A DNA stretch of 64,000 nt from Lingula anatina (taxonomy: Eukaryota > Brachiopoda > Lingulata > Lingulida > Lingulidae): positions 165,933 through 229,932 of the forward strand of contig NW_019773781.1 in NCBI RefSeq assembly GCF_001039355.2. Reading direction: 5' to 3'. This document shows, piece by piece, positions 11,037 through 22,620 of this stretch. Made by a program: the position numbers and the translations under genes. The notes beneath the pieces were generated by a model. It ran no database searches, was not told the DNA's origin, and worked only from the letters and a program-made list of their open reading frames with translations. How positions within the stretch are numbered: position 1 is the first letter of the stretch; every line of letters begins with the position of its first letter.

Positions 11037-14000
11037 ATGTCTTACCTGTGGACCGCCCTGCTGATCCTAGCGTTCCTGAACCTGACCGAGAGTTGTGTAC
11101 GGGTCAAGCAGACAACTGACCGGAAAATGTACCACAAGGTCCGCTGTGAAACGCTGAGAGGCTGTTATGTGGAGATGGGCATGGAATGGTAAGGTGTTGT
11201 TAATTTTTATTATTTTTTTTTTTCAATTTATAACTGACTGTGAAGTGGGTAGTAGGTGATAGCTGAAAGCTAAAAAAAAAATAAAATAAAAAAAAACAGT
11301 GAATATTGATGGTAATAACTTATCAATTTTACCCATATATTAATGAATGAAACAAAGTAGTTAGTATCATATAAGATGGAGATAAGATATTATGTAAGCT
11401 TCAGTTAGTTAAACTGGATATGGTATCTGTTAATATTGAGGTGCATGTGTATTTGTATTCTGAATTAAACATTAAAATGCCGAAAATGATAGTAAAGTTT
11501 GTTTCGAGTAAGAAATGTATCATTCAGCTGACAGTTAAGCTGCAGCGCGTTCCCTCTGAGTCAAAGGGGCCATTCAGAGTAGCAGATCAGAGTATCAGCT
11601 GGTCCAAGGCTCAAATATGTCGGACCCTACATGAAAGAGAATTGAGCCGAGATTTAATTACTGTGCCCTTGCAGGGGCGACGCATGAGGAGGTGTATGAG
11701 AGATGGAGAGACCATTATAAGATTAATCAGTCTTCCTTTGGTGTAGGCTCAGCCTATTTGAGCCTTGGACCAGTTGATACCCGGATTTTCTATTCTGAAT
11801 GGTCCCTACGTGGCAGGTCGCTGTAATGTAAACACTGCCAGATACGGCACATTGTATTGACAATGCAATGTAAACATCCCTCCATATCCAGTCATGGTTG
11901 CCATTTTGACACATCCGTAAACTATCAGCTAGCGTCCTTTCCTAGGCTCTATCAGTTTGATAACACTGCGGTTTAGCTAAGAGTTCAAGACAGAATTTTA
12001 TGATACGGGCCAATGGACTTAATGGACTTAATTTTTTATCATTTTTAACTCTAGGAACATCTTTTGTTCACGGAAAAATGTTAACGCTTCACCTCAATAT
12101 TATTTTTTGCACAGTACTGAATGTTCAAATTGCGACAAAATTTTCTCTTTGGTGAAGCGTGACGCCATTGCGTCAGATTTATGTATCTCTAATTTAATCA
12201 ATGCGGGTAATTTCATACATTTATTTTCTCTGATTACAAGTGCATAATTATATTTTTCTTCACATTCACATTTATGTTTTATCAACATGCTTTCTACACA
12301 GGCGTGCCAGACGATCAACCACCACTGACGTCATAGGGCCCCTCGTGATTCCTTCCAACGAGATCTCGCGACTCTGTGACGGGAATGGCGACAATTTCCT
12401 TGAGGAAATAGAGTACCGCACCTGCTTTACCGTCCCCGCCTATATGTCCGAGCAAACTTTTAAAGAGTTTGATAAAAACAGTGAGTATCGAGGGAGAATT
12501 GCCTCTCTAGCCAAGTTGTTGTGTCTTGTCTTCATTTAGATTTGATGACTTTAAAAATTACTCGAAAGAACTCCCTGGAAATAAAGAGGTCATCATAGTT
12601 AAAAAGAAAGAAAAAAGTGTCAAAAATGAAACGTCACTTTTTAAAATCTATTTAAAATTTAAGAAGTCATGGATATTATGTAGGCATAGACATCTCGCTT
12701 TTTACTGAAAAAAATATTGTGATAATCACATGCTCTGATTTACTCTCAAGGTGACGGGAAGTTGGGGGAGGCGGAGGCTACCTCATTGAAAATCATTCTG
12801 ACAGGTAAGTTACACATGGATGGTCAATAATGAATTATTTTTCCCAATTTATATTGACCCATGTTCCACTTACCGGTAGATATATATAAGCTAAACACTG
12901 ATCTTCAAACTTGTGTAAGAAATACACCAATATATTAAGAGCTCTAAATGCTTTATTTTTCACTTCCTTGAAAAAAAATCCACGCTTATATTAGTACAAT
13001 TTATACTTTTATGATAGTTCAGTTTTTCATATTAAAATAAAAGCAATTGAATGGTCATAAAACAGTTTACTAAATGGCATAATTAGCACATCTTTCTTTC
13101 GCAGGCGGCGCAGACTGCTACAAGACGACGATAAAGCGGTGCACACTGCAGGCGCTGCTCACGTTGAGAGCCACTCTGAACATTTATAACGCTTCTCAGG
13201 TAGGAACATGTGCCGTCTGTCATCATTGCCTTGGTTGTGATTTATTGAAACATTCTTTATTCATTTATTTATGGTCACAATTAAGGTCGACGTCCTTGCT
13301 CGTGCGCCAATTCTTCTTTCGACGACATATTTGTATTTATTTTAACAAATAACTTAAAGTTGACTTTCAACTTGGTAAAACGTTACTTAGTCATTGTGCA
13401 CATCTTAGCTGTCCATCGTGTTGTCGTCGATTTTTTTTTTTTTTTTTTTTTTTTTACATCTAATCTGGGTTCTGTTTTCCATTGGACGAGGAACCTCACG
13501 CGTTATGACTTTATAAGAAAATTAATAAGTTTTTTCTTTTGTATTTATTGAGTTGCTATTTAATAATTATCCAAATGAAGCTCTCCACTTCCTTCAGAGG
13601 GAAGATATATAGTATCAGTTTACATTGGCTGATATTTTGACCCTTCTTGAATAAATGACGAGTAGATGCGTTAGTTGAGACAAACGTATTCTTGGTCACA
13701 ATTACCTGAAGGTTTTCTTGTTTCAGGAATACACCACTTGCCTGGCGGCTCCCGAGTGCCACGAGTCTGATTTGGAAGCGTACAGTTTCGTCGTGACACG
13801 TTTCATTGATGATCTTTCTAACAGTGGGGAATTTTGCGGACATTTAGGTAGGAAGTAATATATTTTACGTCATTTTGAAACTTGTTAACAAGCAGTGAAA
13901 CGTGTTTGGAAAAAAATACGTGTTTTACTATCTTTGTTAAAATCTTACTCTAAGGTATTGTTTCTAATACGTTAATAAAAATACCTTTATAAAATAGCAG

Positions 14001-14495
14001 GTGGAAAGTAAATTAACTTGATTGTTTTTTTTTNNNNNNNNNNNNNNNNNNNNNNNNNNNNNNNNNNNNNNNNNNNNNNNNNNNNNNNNNNNNNNNNNNN
14101 NNNNNNNNNNNNNNNNNNNNNNNNNNNNNNNNNNNNNNNNNNNNNNNNNNNNNNNNNNNNNNNNNNNNNNNNNNNNNNNNNNNNNNNNNNNNNNNNNNNN
14201 NNNNNNNNNNNNNNNNNNNNNNNNNNNNNNNNNNNNNNNNNNNNNNNNNNNNNNNNNNNNNNNNNNNNNNNNNNNNNNNNNNNNNNNNNNNNNNNNNNNN
14301 NNNNNNNNNNNNNNNNNNNNNNNNNNNNNNNNNNNNNNNNNNNNNNNNNNTATTTTCCTTAAGCAACCACTGAACCTGTCATTATTGCTAATTTTGAAAG
14401 TTTTTATTTATTTATTTTATTTTTTACCTTTTCCATTTTTGTCTTATCATTCTCCAATTTTCCCCTTTGTATTGGTATTCCTATCATTTATTCTG

Positions 14496-14548
<53 letters not shown>

Positions 14549-16204
14549 CTTGACATTTAATATGGAATATCTCAGTTTCGAAGGTATGCCTAGGTGAAAA
14601 TGCGTTCTTTTTTCACAAACTCTGATCTCAAATAAGATATGTGAATTAAAAAGTGTGTAGTCAGGTGTGTCGCTACCAATTAAGTGAATACCAGGTTTGT
14701 TGAGCTGCTGCATTATGTAATATGCAGTGATTTAATTGGGTAGTGGTCCTTTGGGCAGGTCAAAGCTTGGCTTTGGCAAAGCAGGGTTCTGTCAAAAAAG
14801 CATCCATATGTCGGCAACTACTGCATAGAAGAATTTGAAATTTTGCATGCAAGCGGTCGGGTTTGCATTGTGTAAAATGAGCTATGCAGTGCTTTACGAA
14901 TTTGTTAATCTGTGGCAGAATGGCCCGAAAAAGACAGGCACTGCCAGACAGATAATTGCGCCAAACGAAACGGTCCGCACAGTTTTATAGAGTAATGCCC
15001 AGACTGATCAACCTACACAGAGACCACACCCAATGTACTGAAATCTTACCACCAGGGTACAGGACCCACTGTCTTTCGGGATATGCTGTTGCAACTAAAC
15101 AAAAACTACCCTGTCCGTTCAGAATGGGGGGGTAAATTGCCACCAAAATGCATTTTTCAAGGCCCTTAGCGAACACCAAACTGGTTTTAGCAGGTTAGAA
15201 TACCAGACAACCTACGAGGAACCCCCTGTAAATAGCTAAACATTGTTGTATGTTTCTCTAATGAATTGGGGACCTTGACTTTTTCTGGGTTGAACACTGA
15301 AATTTCGTGGCTTTCTTTATTGAGGTCAGTTTTCACCTGTACCGCTCAACAGCCAAAACAGAGTTAACAGACATCCAGAAGAGGCCAACGACGAAGCGTG
15401 CGTCGCGTCTAAAGTGACTAAGGTCATTAACAGCGTCAGAATTTGGAGTGGATACCACATTGGTGCCAAAACACCAATGGTAGTCATCGACAAAATCCTG
15501 AACCAGATCAAATAAAGAAATAATCTGGGAACCACCTGGCTATCATTTGATAGGGGGCAACTTAGGAACAATTTTAGGTTGCACGGTGAGATTGACAGTT
15601 CACACAGAGCACTTTTAATAGCAGATTAAGTACAGAACCAAGGGAATAAGCAGCTACCTTGGTCATCAAAATCGCCATATTTGAACCACATAGACAATAT
15701 GTGGGTAGGCCATTACTCGCCGAATCAATGACCTACATGTCCTACAACAAAACTGGACCAAATTGGACAGATTTTGACCGATGCCTGGAATGTTATTCCA
15801 GATTGAACTTTAAAAACCTAACCCAAGGAATACCTTGCCACTTGAGAGCGCTGGTAGCAGCCAGAAGAGGTCAGGCGTAACAGCGACCGTTACTGTGACT
15901 AGAGAATAACATGAGGGTCCTTTGTGGAGCGTGTGACTCTTTTACAGACAATAATTTGGAAAATATGGAGGTCCAAAAAATCTCTTTTAATGGTTGTCGT
16001 ACGACATAGAATAGGCAATATGTTTTTGTTTGCTTCTCTGGCGAATTCCATCAATGAACTGATGTCACAATGACATCAAAGAGATAATTAAAAGTTATTA
16101 TAACATGATTTTAATCCTTGTTTTCATTTATCAGTGAGCAAAATAGGAAAAAACTGATGAAAAATGATTTGGAAAAAAATATTCCATATTAAATGTCAAG
16201 TCTG

Positions 16205-16238
<34 letters not shown>

Positions 16239-16541
16239 TTTAATTAAAAATCCTGCTTTTTTTAAATGGGTCTTTTGTATTCTATATATTTTGCAGGATC
16301 AGACAACACCTCTGCCATCGCTCGCTGCAGCCAGGCCAGTATCTGCCACTGCGGTGACCTCATGGTCATTGACCTCAAACAGGGCGTTGACCCCTGTGAC
16401 GTCATCAGCTCCTTCCGGGAGTGCGTCCAGGACTACACATTCGGGTGCGAGGACGTGGTGTCTTACCATGCTCGTTCAGGGGCCGAGGCCATGGTGCAGG
16501 TTTACTCCCAGATGGGTCTGTGTAGGGGCGTGACCATCTGA
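11037..16541 (+). CDS. Secreted double EF-hand, Cys-rich protein (281 aa, 6 coding exons)
   Basis: Coding exons: 11,037-11,188; 12,302-12,480; 12,751-12,804; 13,105-13,199; 13,727-13,847; 16,297-16,541. All introns are GT-AG and phases agree throughout (846 nt, TGA at 16,539). Residues 1-19 form a signal peptide (MSYLWTALLILAFLNLTES). RARR at residues 52-55 is a furin-type site that could release a Cys-containing propeptide. Two canonical Ca-binding loops follow: D77-GNGDNFLEEI-E88 and D108-KNSDGKLGEA-E119, with acidic residues at positions 1, 5 and 12. The remaining 160 residues hold about 14 cysteines and no domain I can name. A secreted calcium-binding role is inferred; pathway unknown. 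The last intron holds the 317-N gap (14,034-14,350) and a Tc1/mariner element. Only the last exon was copied at 27,840-28,087. Confidence 0.85.
11555..11812. mobile_element. MITE in intron 2 of the EF-hand gene
   Basis: Imperfect terminal inverted repeats: 11,567-11,618 (GGGGCCATTCAGAGTAG ... GGTCCAAGGCTCAAATA) against 11,758-11,809 (TTTGAGCCTTGGACCAG ... CTGAATGGTCCCT). Same family as the copy at 29,172-29,349. No open frame of transposase type. Confidence 0.65.
14034..14350. other. Assembly gap (317 N)
   Basis: Unresolved bases inside the last intron of the EF-hand gene, flanked by poly-T. True length unknown. Confidence 0.95.
14545..16204 (+). mobile_element. Tc1/mariner-like transposon with degenerate transposase
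   Basis: Perfect 26-bp terminal inverted repeats (14,545-14,570 and 16,179-16,204, CAGACTTGACATTTAATATG...) sit between TA dinucleotides inside a (TA)n tract. The broken plus-strand frames resemble the Tc1 transposase: VRIWSGYHIGAKTPMVVIDK near 15,430-15,510 corresponds to the strand before the second catalytic Asp, and SPYLNHIDNMW near 15,670-15,710 to the (D)NPIEHLWD block. Stops and frameshifts throughout mean it cannot be autonomous. The paralogous segment at 25,850-26,045 lacks the element. Confidence 0.75.
16297..16541 (+). other. Terminal coding exon of the EF-hand gene (duplicated downstream)
   Basis: Acceptor TATATATTTTGCAG, entered in phase 1. Encodes the Cys-rich end with SQASICHCGD, DPCDVISSFRECVQ, FGCEDVVSYH and MGLCRGVTI. 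This is the exon whose copy lies at 27,840-28,087. Confidence 0.85.
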
Positions 16542-16791
16542 CCTTGACATTGACCTTTCATACAACCTTGACCTCTGATATATAACTACAAAAGGTTACA
16601 TGGTGCTTGGTGATTTTTAATTAATAGGATGTTACTTCATAGCTGTTGTGGTTTTTAAATTGTAGAAATAGTGGTATGACAAATTATGTTGACTGGATGC
16701 GATTCTGATTTGGTAAATTTTTCATGAAATAATATCTTTAAATGCATTTAGCAGCCGTTTATAGCTGGTTTTAATTTGAAAATAGACAATG

Positions 16792-16797
16792 AATAAA
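16792..16797 (+). terminator. Poly(A) signal of the EF-hand gene
   Basis: AATAAA about 250 bp after the stop codon. The same position is kept near 28,328 in the duplicated segment. Confidence 0.65.
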
Positions 16798-16928
16798 AAA
16801 GCTTGAAAATATTTTTTTTTTCTGTTTTTTATTATTATAATTATATCATCAATTTTTCACATAAATGCAGTTTCTGTTCAGGGAAAACATGAAATACTGA
16901 TCACCCTATTAATATATTGGTTTTGTAC

Positions 16929-16966
<38 letters not shown>

Positions 16967-17045
16967 TTTTAACCATTATTGAGCAATTCTTTCAAAGCAA
17001 AAGACATTCATGTTCACACAGTCATGTGGTTTAAAATGACATATC

Positions 17046-17051
17046 TTTATT
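17046..17051 (-). terminator. Poly(A) signal of nucleotidyltransferase copy A
   Basis: Minus-strand AATAAA about 310 bp beyond the stop codon, within CATATCTTTATTTTTACCATGG. The motif is identical at 28,562-28,567 beside copy B. The EF-hand and nucleotidyltransferase genes converge tail to tail, with about 250 bp between their poly(A) signals. Confidence 0.6.
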
Positions 17052-17357
17052 TTTACCATGGCAGCCACTGAAGTTGGGCTCAAGTTAAAATTTTACAGAA
17101 TATAGATTAATACTCGTAACTATATTGCAACATCCGCCAGCCGACCCAATCACTCTTCCTATCTGTCCATAATCCAAACTATTATTTCAGCTCGAAAGCC
17201 GTACGTTCTTGAGATTCTGCATGTCAATAGAGGGCGACACCATCTCCCGGAGCCCCAGCAGTAGTTGCCACCTATATTTGTCTCTAAATACTATTCTGAA
17301 GTACTGTGATGTATAAAGAGACATTACCTAAAAGAGACATTACCATTACCTATCATC

Positions 17358-20300
17358 CTAAAATTCAGTCTCGGCTTTTTTCTGGAAATGCTCTTGGCAA
17401 ATGAGGAAGGATTGGAGTCCACCAACATCAAAACGTCCAGAAATCTCCGTGGCGTATACTGGAGCTCTGAGAAAGAAACCAAAATAAAATCTGTAGATGT
17501 GTAAATCTGTAAAAATGGCTCAAGAAAAGAAAGCCTGCCTGGAATAGAAGACCAGCTGTAAGGCCCCATTTAGAAAGCAAAAGGCAGTCAGGTGCTGACA
17601 TCTGGTGGTGCTCCAGTTTCTTGAAATACTTGCATGCACCACACAAATGCTGCTTATTCACTAAAAATGTCAGCACATATATTTCAGATGAAAATATCTA
17701 TTTTGAAATCGAGTCAATTCTTTTTTTACTGCCTTTTACATTTTTGAATGGATACAATGCTGATGATTTAATTCCCTTACTGAAATAGTATAACACGTTA
17801 TAAAGCATAAAGACACAAAACGCCGTATTTTACCTTTGGTATAAATAAGCAATAAAGTTTCCAGTTGCATCTCTGGCCTTCAATGGCAAATCCTACAGTG
17901 AAAAATAAAAGTTTCTATATAATAAATAACTTTCCTTATAGTTTTTACTAGTCTTTCAAATTCTTCTGTATTCTGTTAATTATGATTTATACTAAATTAG
18001 TCATTTTTTTAAAGACATTAAAATTCATTTCAGAACACTGCTCATAAAATTGAAACTAAAATCATGAAAAAAAACCTTCATGCTATCCAACAAGAGAGCT
18101 CTTCATTGGCATAACTAAAACAAGTCAAAAGAAATCACACTCTGTTTTTCACACAGATATTTTCCTCAGGTCACAGATATTTTCCTCAGGTCACCATACT
18201 CACCTTCTTCTCCACTAAGAACTGAGACAGCAGTGGAAGACACTTGGATGACAAGAAATAAAAACATGGGCACTAAAAATAAAGGATAGAAACTGGTAAA
18301 TAAAAAAAATGTACATGCAACGGTTCACAACAAAGTCTATTTCTCTTTGTTCTTATTTATTCCATACCATCTGTAAATATATAAAGAGCGATGAGCAAAG
18401 AAGAATGTGCGATCATCATAATAATGTTATTAATAGCTATAATCTTAATATATAATAAGTATAATAATAATAATGATAATATTCATAAAAGAATTAAACT
18501 ATTGACCACGTACCTGTAAATATATAAAGAGCGATGAGCAAAGAAGAATGACAGAAAAAGGGCGGGGACGATATAAGCGACGAAAGGCGGGAAAGATGAC
18601 CAATGGGAATGAGAGAGTAAGATGACGCCCACGTGACAAAACAAAAGACGAACACGAGTGAAGAAAATACATTCATACGGCTACATACACATATATAATT
18701 TTATTATCTTTATTACACAACGTTCACTTTTACTCCAATATGATAAAAGGAATCGATTTCAAGCAACATATAGTACAGATTCCAGTGAAGCCGTCAAATA
18801 ATTTGGATATTCCTAAAACAGATATATACATGTACATATGCTTCAAAAAGGAAATTAACACAGAAAGATAATTATTCTGAATCAATGGACTGCCATATAC
18901 ATATTGTCACTCAGTGAAGTGGTTTTAAAATAACTAAACAGTGACAGAAAGACCCTTATGCCTGGCAGTACTTATGATTTGATTTATAAGTAAAAATTAC
19001 ATTGCAGTCAACTTTTGAGCTAAATCAGCGTCCACTACCTCTTTCCTAGACAAGGTCTCTGAAGGCTGGGGTTTTTCAAGGAATCCAACCACCTTATTCT
19101 CTTCATTCATTTCAAGAATCCCATACTTATGCACCTCTGTAAGTGGATGAAAAGGAATTTTTATAATTCCGTCTTTCATTACCTAAATATGTGATAACAA
19201 AATGACAGATATATTGCTACTGAAAGGGCTGGCAAAATGTGTCATTAAATTACTCCAAGAGAAGAAGGAAACAGAATAAATAAATAAATAACTCCCGCTA
19301 TTTGCACAATATGTTGAAATAAAAAATATGCCTTATAGAGCTTGTTAATTTATATCTGCACTCTTTGTTCTGCTTGCTTTCCTTAACATTTATTACTGGT
19401 ATATGCTTGTTCTCCTTGCTTTGTTTTATTTTTGTTTATTTCAATTACACACCTAATTATTTTCCCTTACTTACCTTCATCTGTGCATGTCACATAGACC
19501 AGCATACTGGCATCAGGGTCTTTGGTTTTAAATGACTCAAATGTCTGGACTAGCTGACTCAAGTCAAAGTCATCAAAAAATAGGGTGTCACTGTAAAATT
19601 AAACATAACATTTATTAAATTACACTAATTATTGCTACTGGTTGAAATAAAATGTATAAAATAAATACCAAATTGACTGCTCAATGTCTGACTCATTAGA
19701 CAGTCTATCTGTTATAGTTACTGTAGCAAAAAAAATGTGTAAACCTTTGAATTTAAATGATAAAAATGTTCTATTTAACACAAAAATTATTCAGGCTATA
19801 TTTCAAACACTACATGCTGCTTGCAACACCCATGCAGGTACTTCTTGCCAAATGATAAGACAGATAGTAGACATTGTATTGAAGCCTCCTTTACACTGGA
19901 GGGCGTCCTCTCTGTGTCCTGTAGTACGGTCCCGTTGGAGAGTAAAAAAGGAAAATACTTTACGTGCCGACAACTGACCGATCATTGAGCATTCATTTGC
20001 GACCAAATTGAAGCCTGTGTCTCTTTCTTACGACCACAGCCAGTTTCATGCTTGTATAAAGGACGCAGAAAGGATGTTGTCTAGAGCAAAGGGGGTTTAA
20101 TACTAAAGGAGAAACTGGACACACCACTCACCCTGCTATGACCAATAGATCATCTTGGACATTATGTTGTCGGACATACAGTTCTAAACATCCCACTGCC
20201 CCTGGCCTGCGCTGGTGACATTATGAGAGAAAATAACCCGTCTTTCAAAATATAACTGTTTGACATGTTGTCTTTATAATTTCTATATTTTGTTTTATTA

Positions 20301-21227
20301 TTTTGGCAGTTGAAAACGGTAAGTCTTATTATACAATAAACACATTTTCAAAACAAAATTTAAGCAAATAAAGTATGAGAAGACATCACAATGCATGGAA
20401 TGTGTGTGTGTGTGTGTGTGTTAGCATGCATGTGTGTGTGTGTTTGTACACATCATGCATGCACGTGTTCTGCATGACTTACCTCATTCGACGTGCTCCC
20501 ATCACACACCAGCTGCACGCAGCTCCAGTCCTTGGCCCACGTCACAAACATCTCATGGTTGGTACCATTGGTCTGGAGAGTGAGGTGTAATTTTATTTTA
20601 AAACATTATTATTATGTACAGTTATTGTTTAACAACTTATTTGTTGCTGCTTGTCATGAAATGTTGATGATCATATCTTCAAATAAGTATGTTGCAATTA
20701 CAAACAAAATGTTTTCATTGCATAACAATATAAGTGCATGTATCTACTTCGTTTTCTTTTAATGATCAAACTGCAAATGTTAAATTATCATTTGTCAAAT
20801 GTCTTACTCTGGAGGTAAAGATGTTCAGGAAAACTGCCCCTTTGGCCATTTAATATCAAAATATAAATGATGTGTCGTGTCATTTTTTTTACTAATTGGG
20901 GTATGAAGGTCTGCATTAAATTTTCCGAAAAAGACCCCCCCCCCTGTAAACCCCTAGTTTAAACCCAGTATTGTCAGTATTGAGTAAGTATACTGAACAT
21001 GTAAGCAAAGACATCCTCACTAAGTCCATGCTCACCACGACATAAACACCATCCAAGCTGGGCAGTGTGGTCAGCACCTTTGTCCAGTGTGATATCAGTG
21101 GACAGTGTCCGATGGGCAGCAGTGGTTTGGGCACCCCTATCAGATGACTGTACTGCCCTGAGGTGTCAGCTTTCAGATCTCTTTCCAGTCTGGTTCCATA
21201 GCCTCCTGCCAGGATTACTGCCTTCAT
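17358..21227 (-). CDS. Sugar-phosphate nucleotidyltransferase, copy A (270 aa, 8 exons)
   Basis: Exons (minus strand): 21,227-21,036; 20,572-20,483; 20,211-20,132; 19,590-19,475; 19,136-19,039; 18,272-18,204; 17,892-17,834; 17,466-17,358. The total is 813 nt with all phases matching. The family activates sugar-1-phosphates by transferring an NMP from NTP (RmlA/GlmU-type NTP_transferase fold, cytosolic). Visible signatures: the nucleotide-binding loop LAGGYGTRL (residues 6-14); PKPLLPIG with K34; GDT with metal-binding D122; FLEKP (E180); and RFDVGG with the second metal Asp D248. At 270 residues it has the catalytic domain only, without a left-handed beta-helix. Which sugar and nucleotide it uses cannot be read from sequence. 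It differs from copy B at 19 of 270 positions by my count and ends two residues earlier. The exon 5 donor (GAG/GTAGTG) is weak; read-through would stop after 13 codons. Confidence 0.87.
18371..18550. repeat. 37-bp perfect direct repeats in intron 5 of copy A
   Basis: CTGTAAATATATAAAGAGCG... at 18,371-18,407 recurs exactly at 18,514-18,550, 143 bp apart. The segment about 18,310-18,690 is absent from the same intron of copy B. Confidence 0.75.
19878..20100. mobile_element. MITE in intron 3 of nucleotidyltransferase copy A
   Basis: Imperfect terminal repeats: AAGCCTCCTTTACACTGGAG at the left and TAGAGCAAAGGGGGTTTAA at the right. The equivalent element sits in intron 3 of copy B (31,640-31,857), so it predates the gene duplication. 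A third copy is at 2,465-2,655. Confidence 0.65.
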
Positions 21228-21389
21228 CTGAGAAATATTAGGAATGAATAAATAAATGAATCACATTTTCAAGGAAAGATACATTGCATGTGTTATTTCT
21301 TTAAAACTAAATACATCATATTGGCAGGACATGGTACATTGCGTGTGTTATTTATTTAAAACTTTTTTCACATCATGAAATTCCATTTT

Positions 21390-21564
21390 AACATTTTGTT
21401 TTAGAAGTATAAATATTTTGATGCATCTAGAAAGATCTACATAATAGTTGTTGAATACAGTCCGAGCTTTCGGCCCATGGGTCTTCTTCGGGGAATAACA
21501 TGTATGAATATACTTCTATTATTACCAAGATCTATACGGTGAATCAACATGAACATTTTGTTTT
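21390..21564. mobile_element. Short retroposon-like insertion (149 bp) with 13-bp target duplication
   Basis: AACATTTTGTTTT occurs at 21,390-21,402 and again at 21,552-21,564, flanking 149 bp that are missing in copy B. Copy B has one AACATTTTGTTTT near 33,267. The insert carries GTCCGAGCTTTCGGCCCATG and TCTTCTTCGGGG, whose reverse complement resembles the 3' region of SINE/LINE families. Long target duplications fit non-LTR retroposition. Confidence 0.7.
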
Positions 21565-21719
21565 GTGACGTACCACACTTCAGAAAACGTTCACTTCAAC
21601 ATGTTTATATATCGTAGCATGTCCCATTTTACACAGCACTAGAGATAAGAGATACGGCAGACAACGAACAAAGACTCTATTCTTTAAAATCGACCGCATT
21701 GAGTTCACGAGTTCCATTA

Positions 21720-22620
21720 CCGAAATTGCCTTAGGCTATAATTATAGGGTTGGGTAAATAATAACTCTTTTTAGGAAATCTCTCAAGGGACAGATGCTTT
21801 TAAAGGCAAAATGGTCCAAAAAGTTCATTTCTGATTAGAAATTTGAGCTAGGAGCATTCTTTAGGTCGGTTATTTTACTATTTTTGGAAATGCATACAAA
21901 GCATATGCACTACATATACAGTAACTGTAGTAATTATGTGTAAATAATTGTATTGAAAAGTGTCGAGTGAAGCACACATTTTTCTTAAGTGAGTGTTTTC
22001 TATGGCCAAAAATGATGCTAAACATACACGTGCAACTATTTTTTTTTCACAACAGCCATTTAGGTTGGCAAAATGACAATTTTCAAAATGGCGGACAAAA
22101 CGCCCTAACAAGAGTTTCAAGATCGACAATTAAAGAACCCATACTTTATAATATGCCTTTTCTTATGTTTTAAAGGTTTTAAAATATTTGTTCTTATGTT
22201 AACACTGCCATTGTTACTTTTTAAATTCAGTTTGGCTACCTTGTTGGTTGACAGTTTACTGTCAAGCTTGACAGAAGAGCCAGATCTCAGTCAGTCAAAA
22301 CGAGTAATGATAAGATATCTCAAGTATTGCTGAATTTGAATTATGAGGAAGAATCAGAGTTATCCTGACCTCAAGCAACCAAAGGGTGAATGTCTTTAAA
22401 TTATTAAAAAGAGATGAATGGAATATTTTTGTTCTGCCAATAAGAAGCCGGGGAATCAATCATTATCATGTACTGAGACCAACAAAGAAGTTGTCAGAGA
22501 AGTATCCAATGTCTGAATGTCCAAGAATATCATTCTTCTCTTTAAGAACATTTACTACATAAGAACTGCATATATTGAGGCTACATATAAAAAGCGTTGT
22601 GCTTATATATATATATATAT
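21720..22620. other. Spacer after the duplication edge; nothing recognised
   Basis: Similarity to the segment upstream of copy B fades at about 21,713 (33,432 in copy B). The rest is AT-rich with a (TA)n tract at 22,603-22,620 and no supported exon or repeat family. Confidence 0.4.

Noticed and set aside
14013-14597. Open frames running through N bases
   Set aside because: They consist mostly of unresolved bases, poly-T and a (TA)n tract.
18997-19038. Read-through C-terminus of nucleotidyltransferase copy A at exon 5 (stop after 13 codons)
   Set aside because: The GAG/GTAGTG donor is present in both copies and the following three exons are conserved with all phases and the catalytic FDVGG motif, so the full eight-exon model is favoured.
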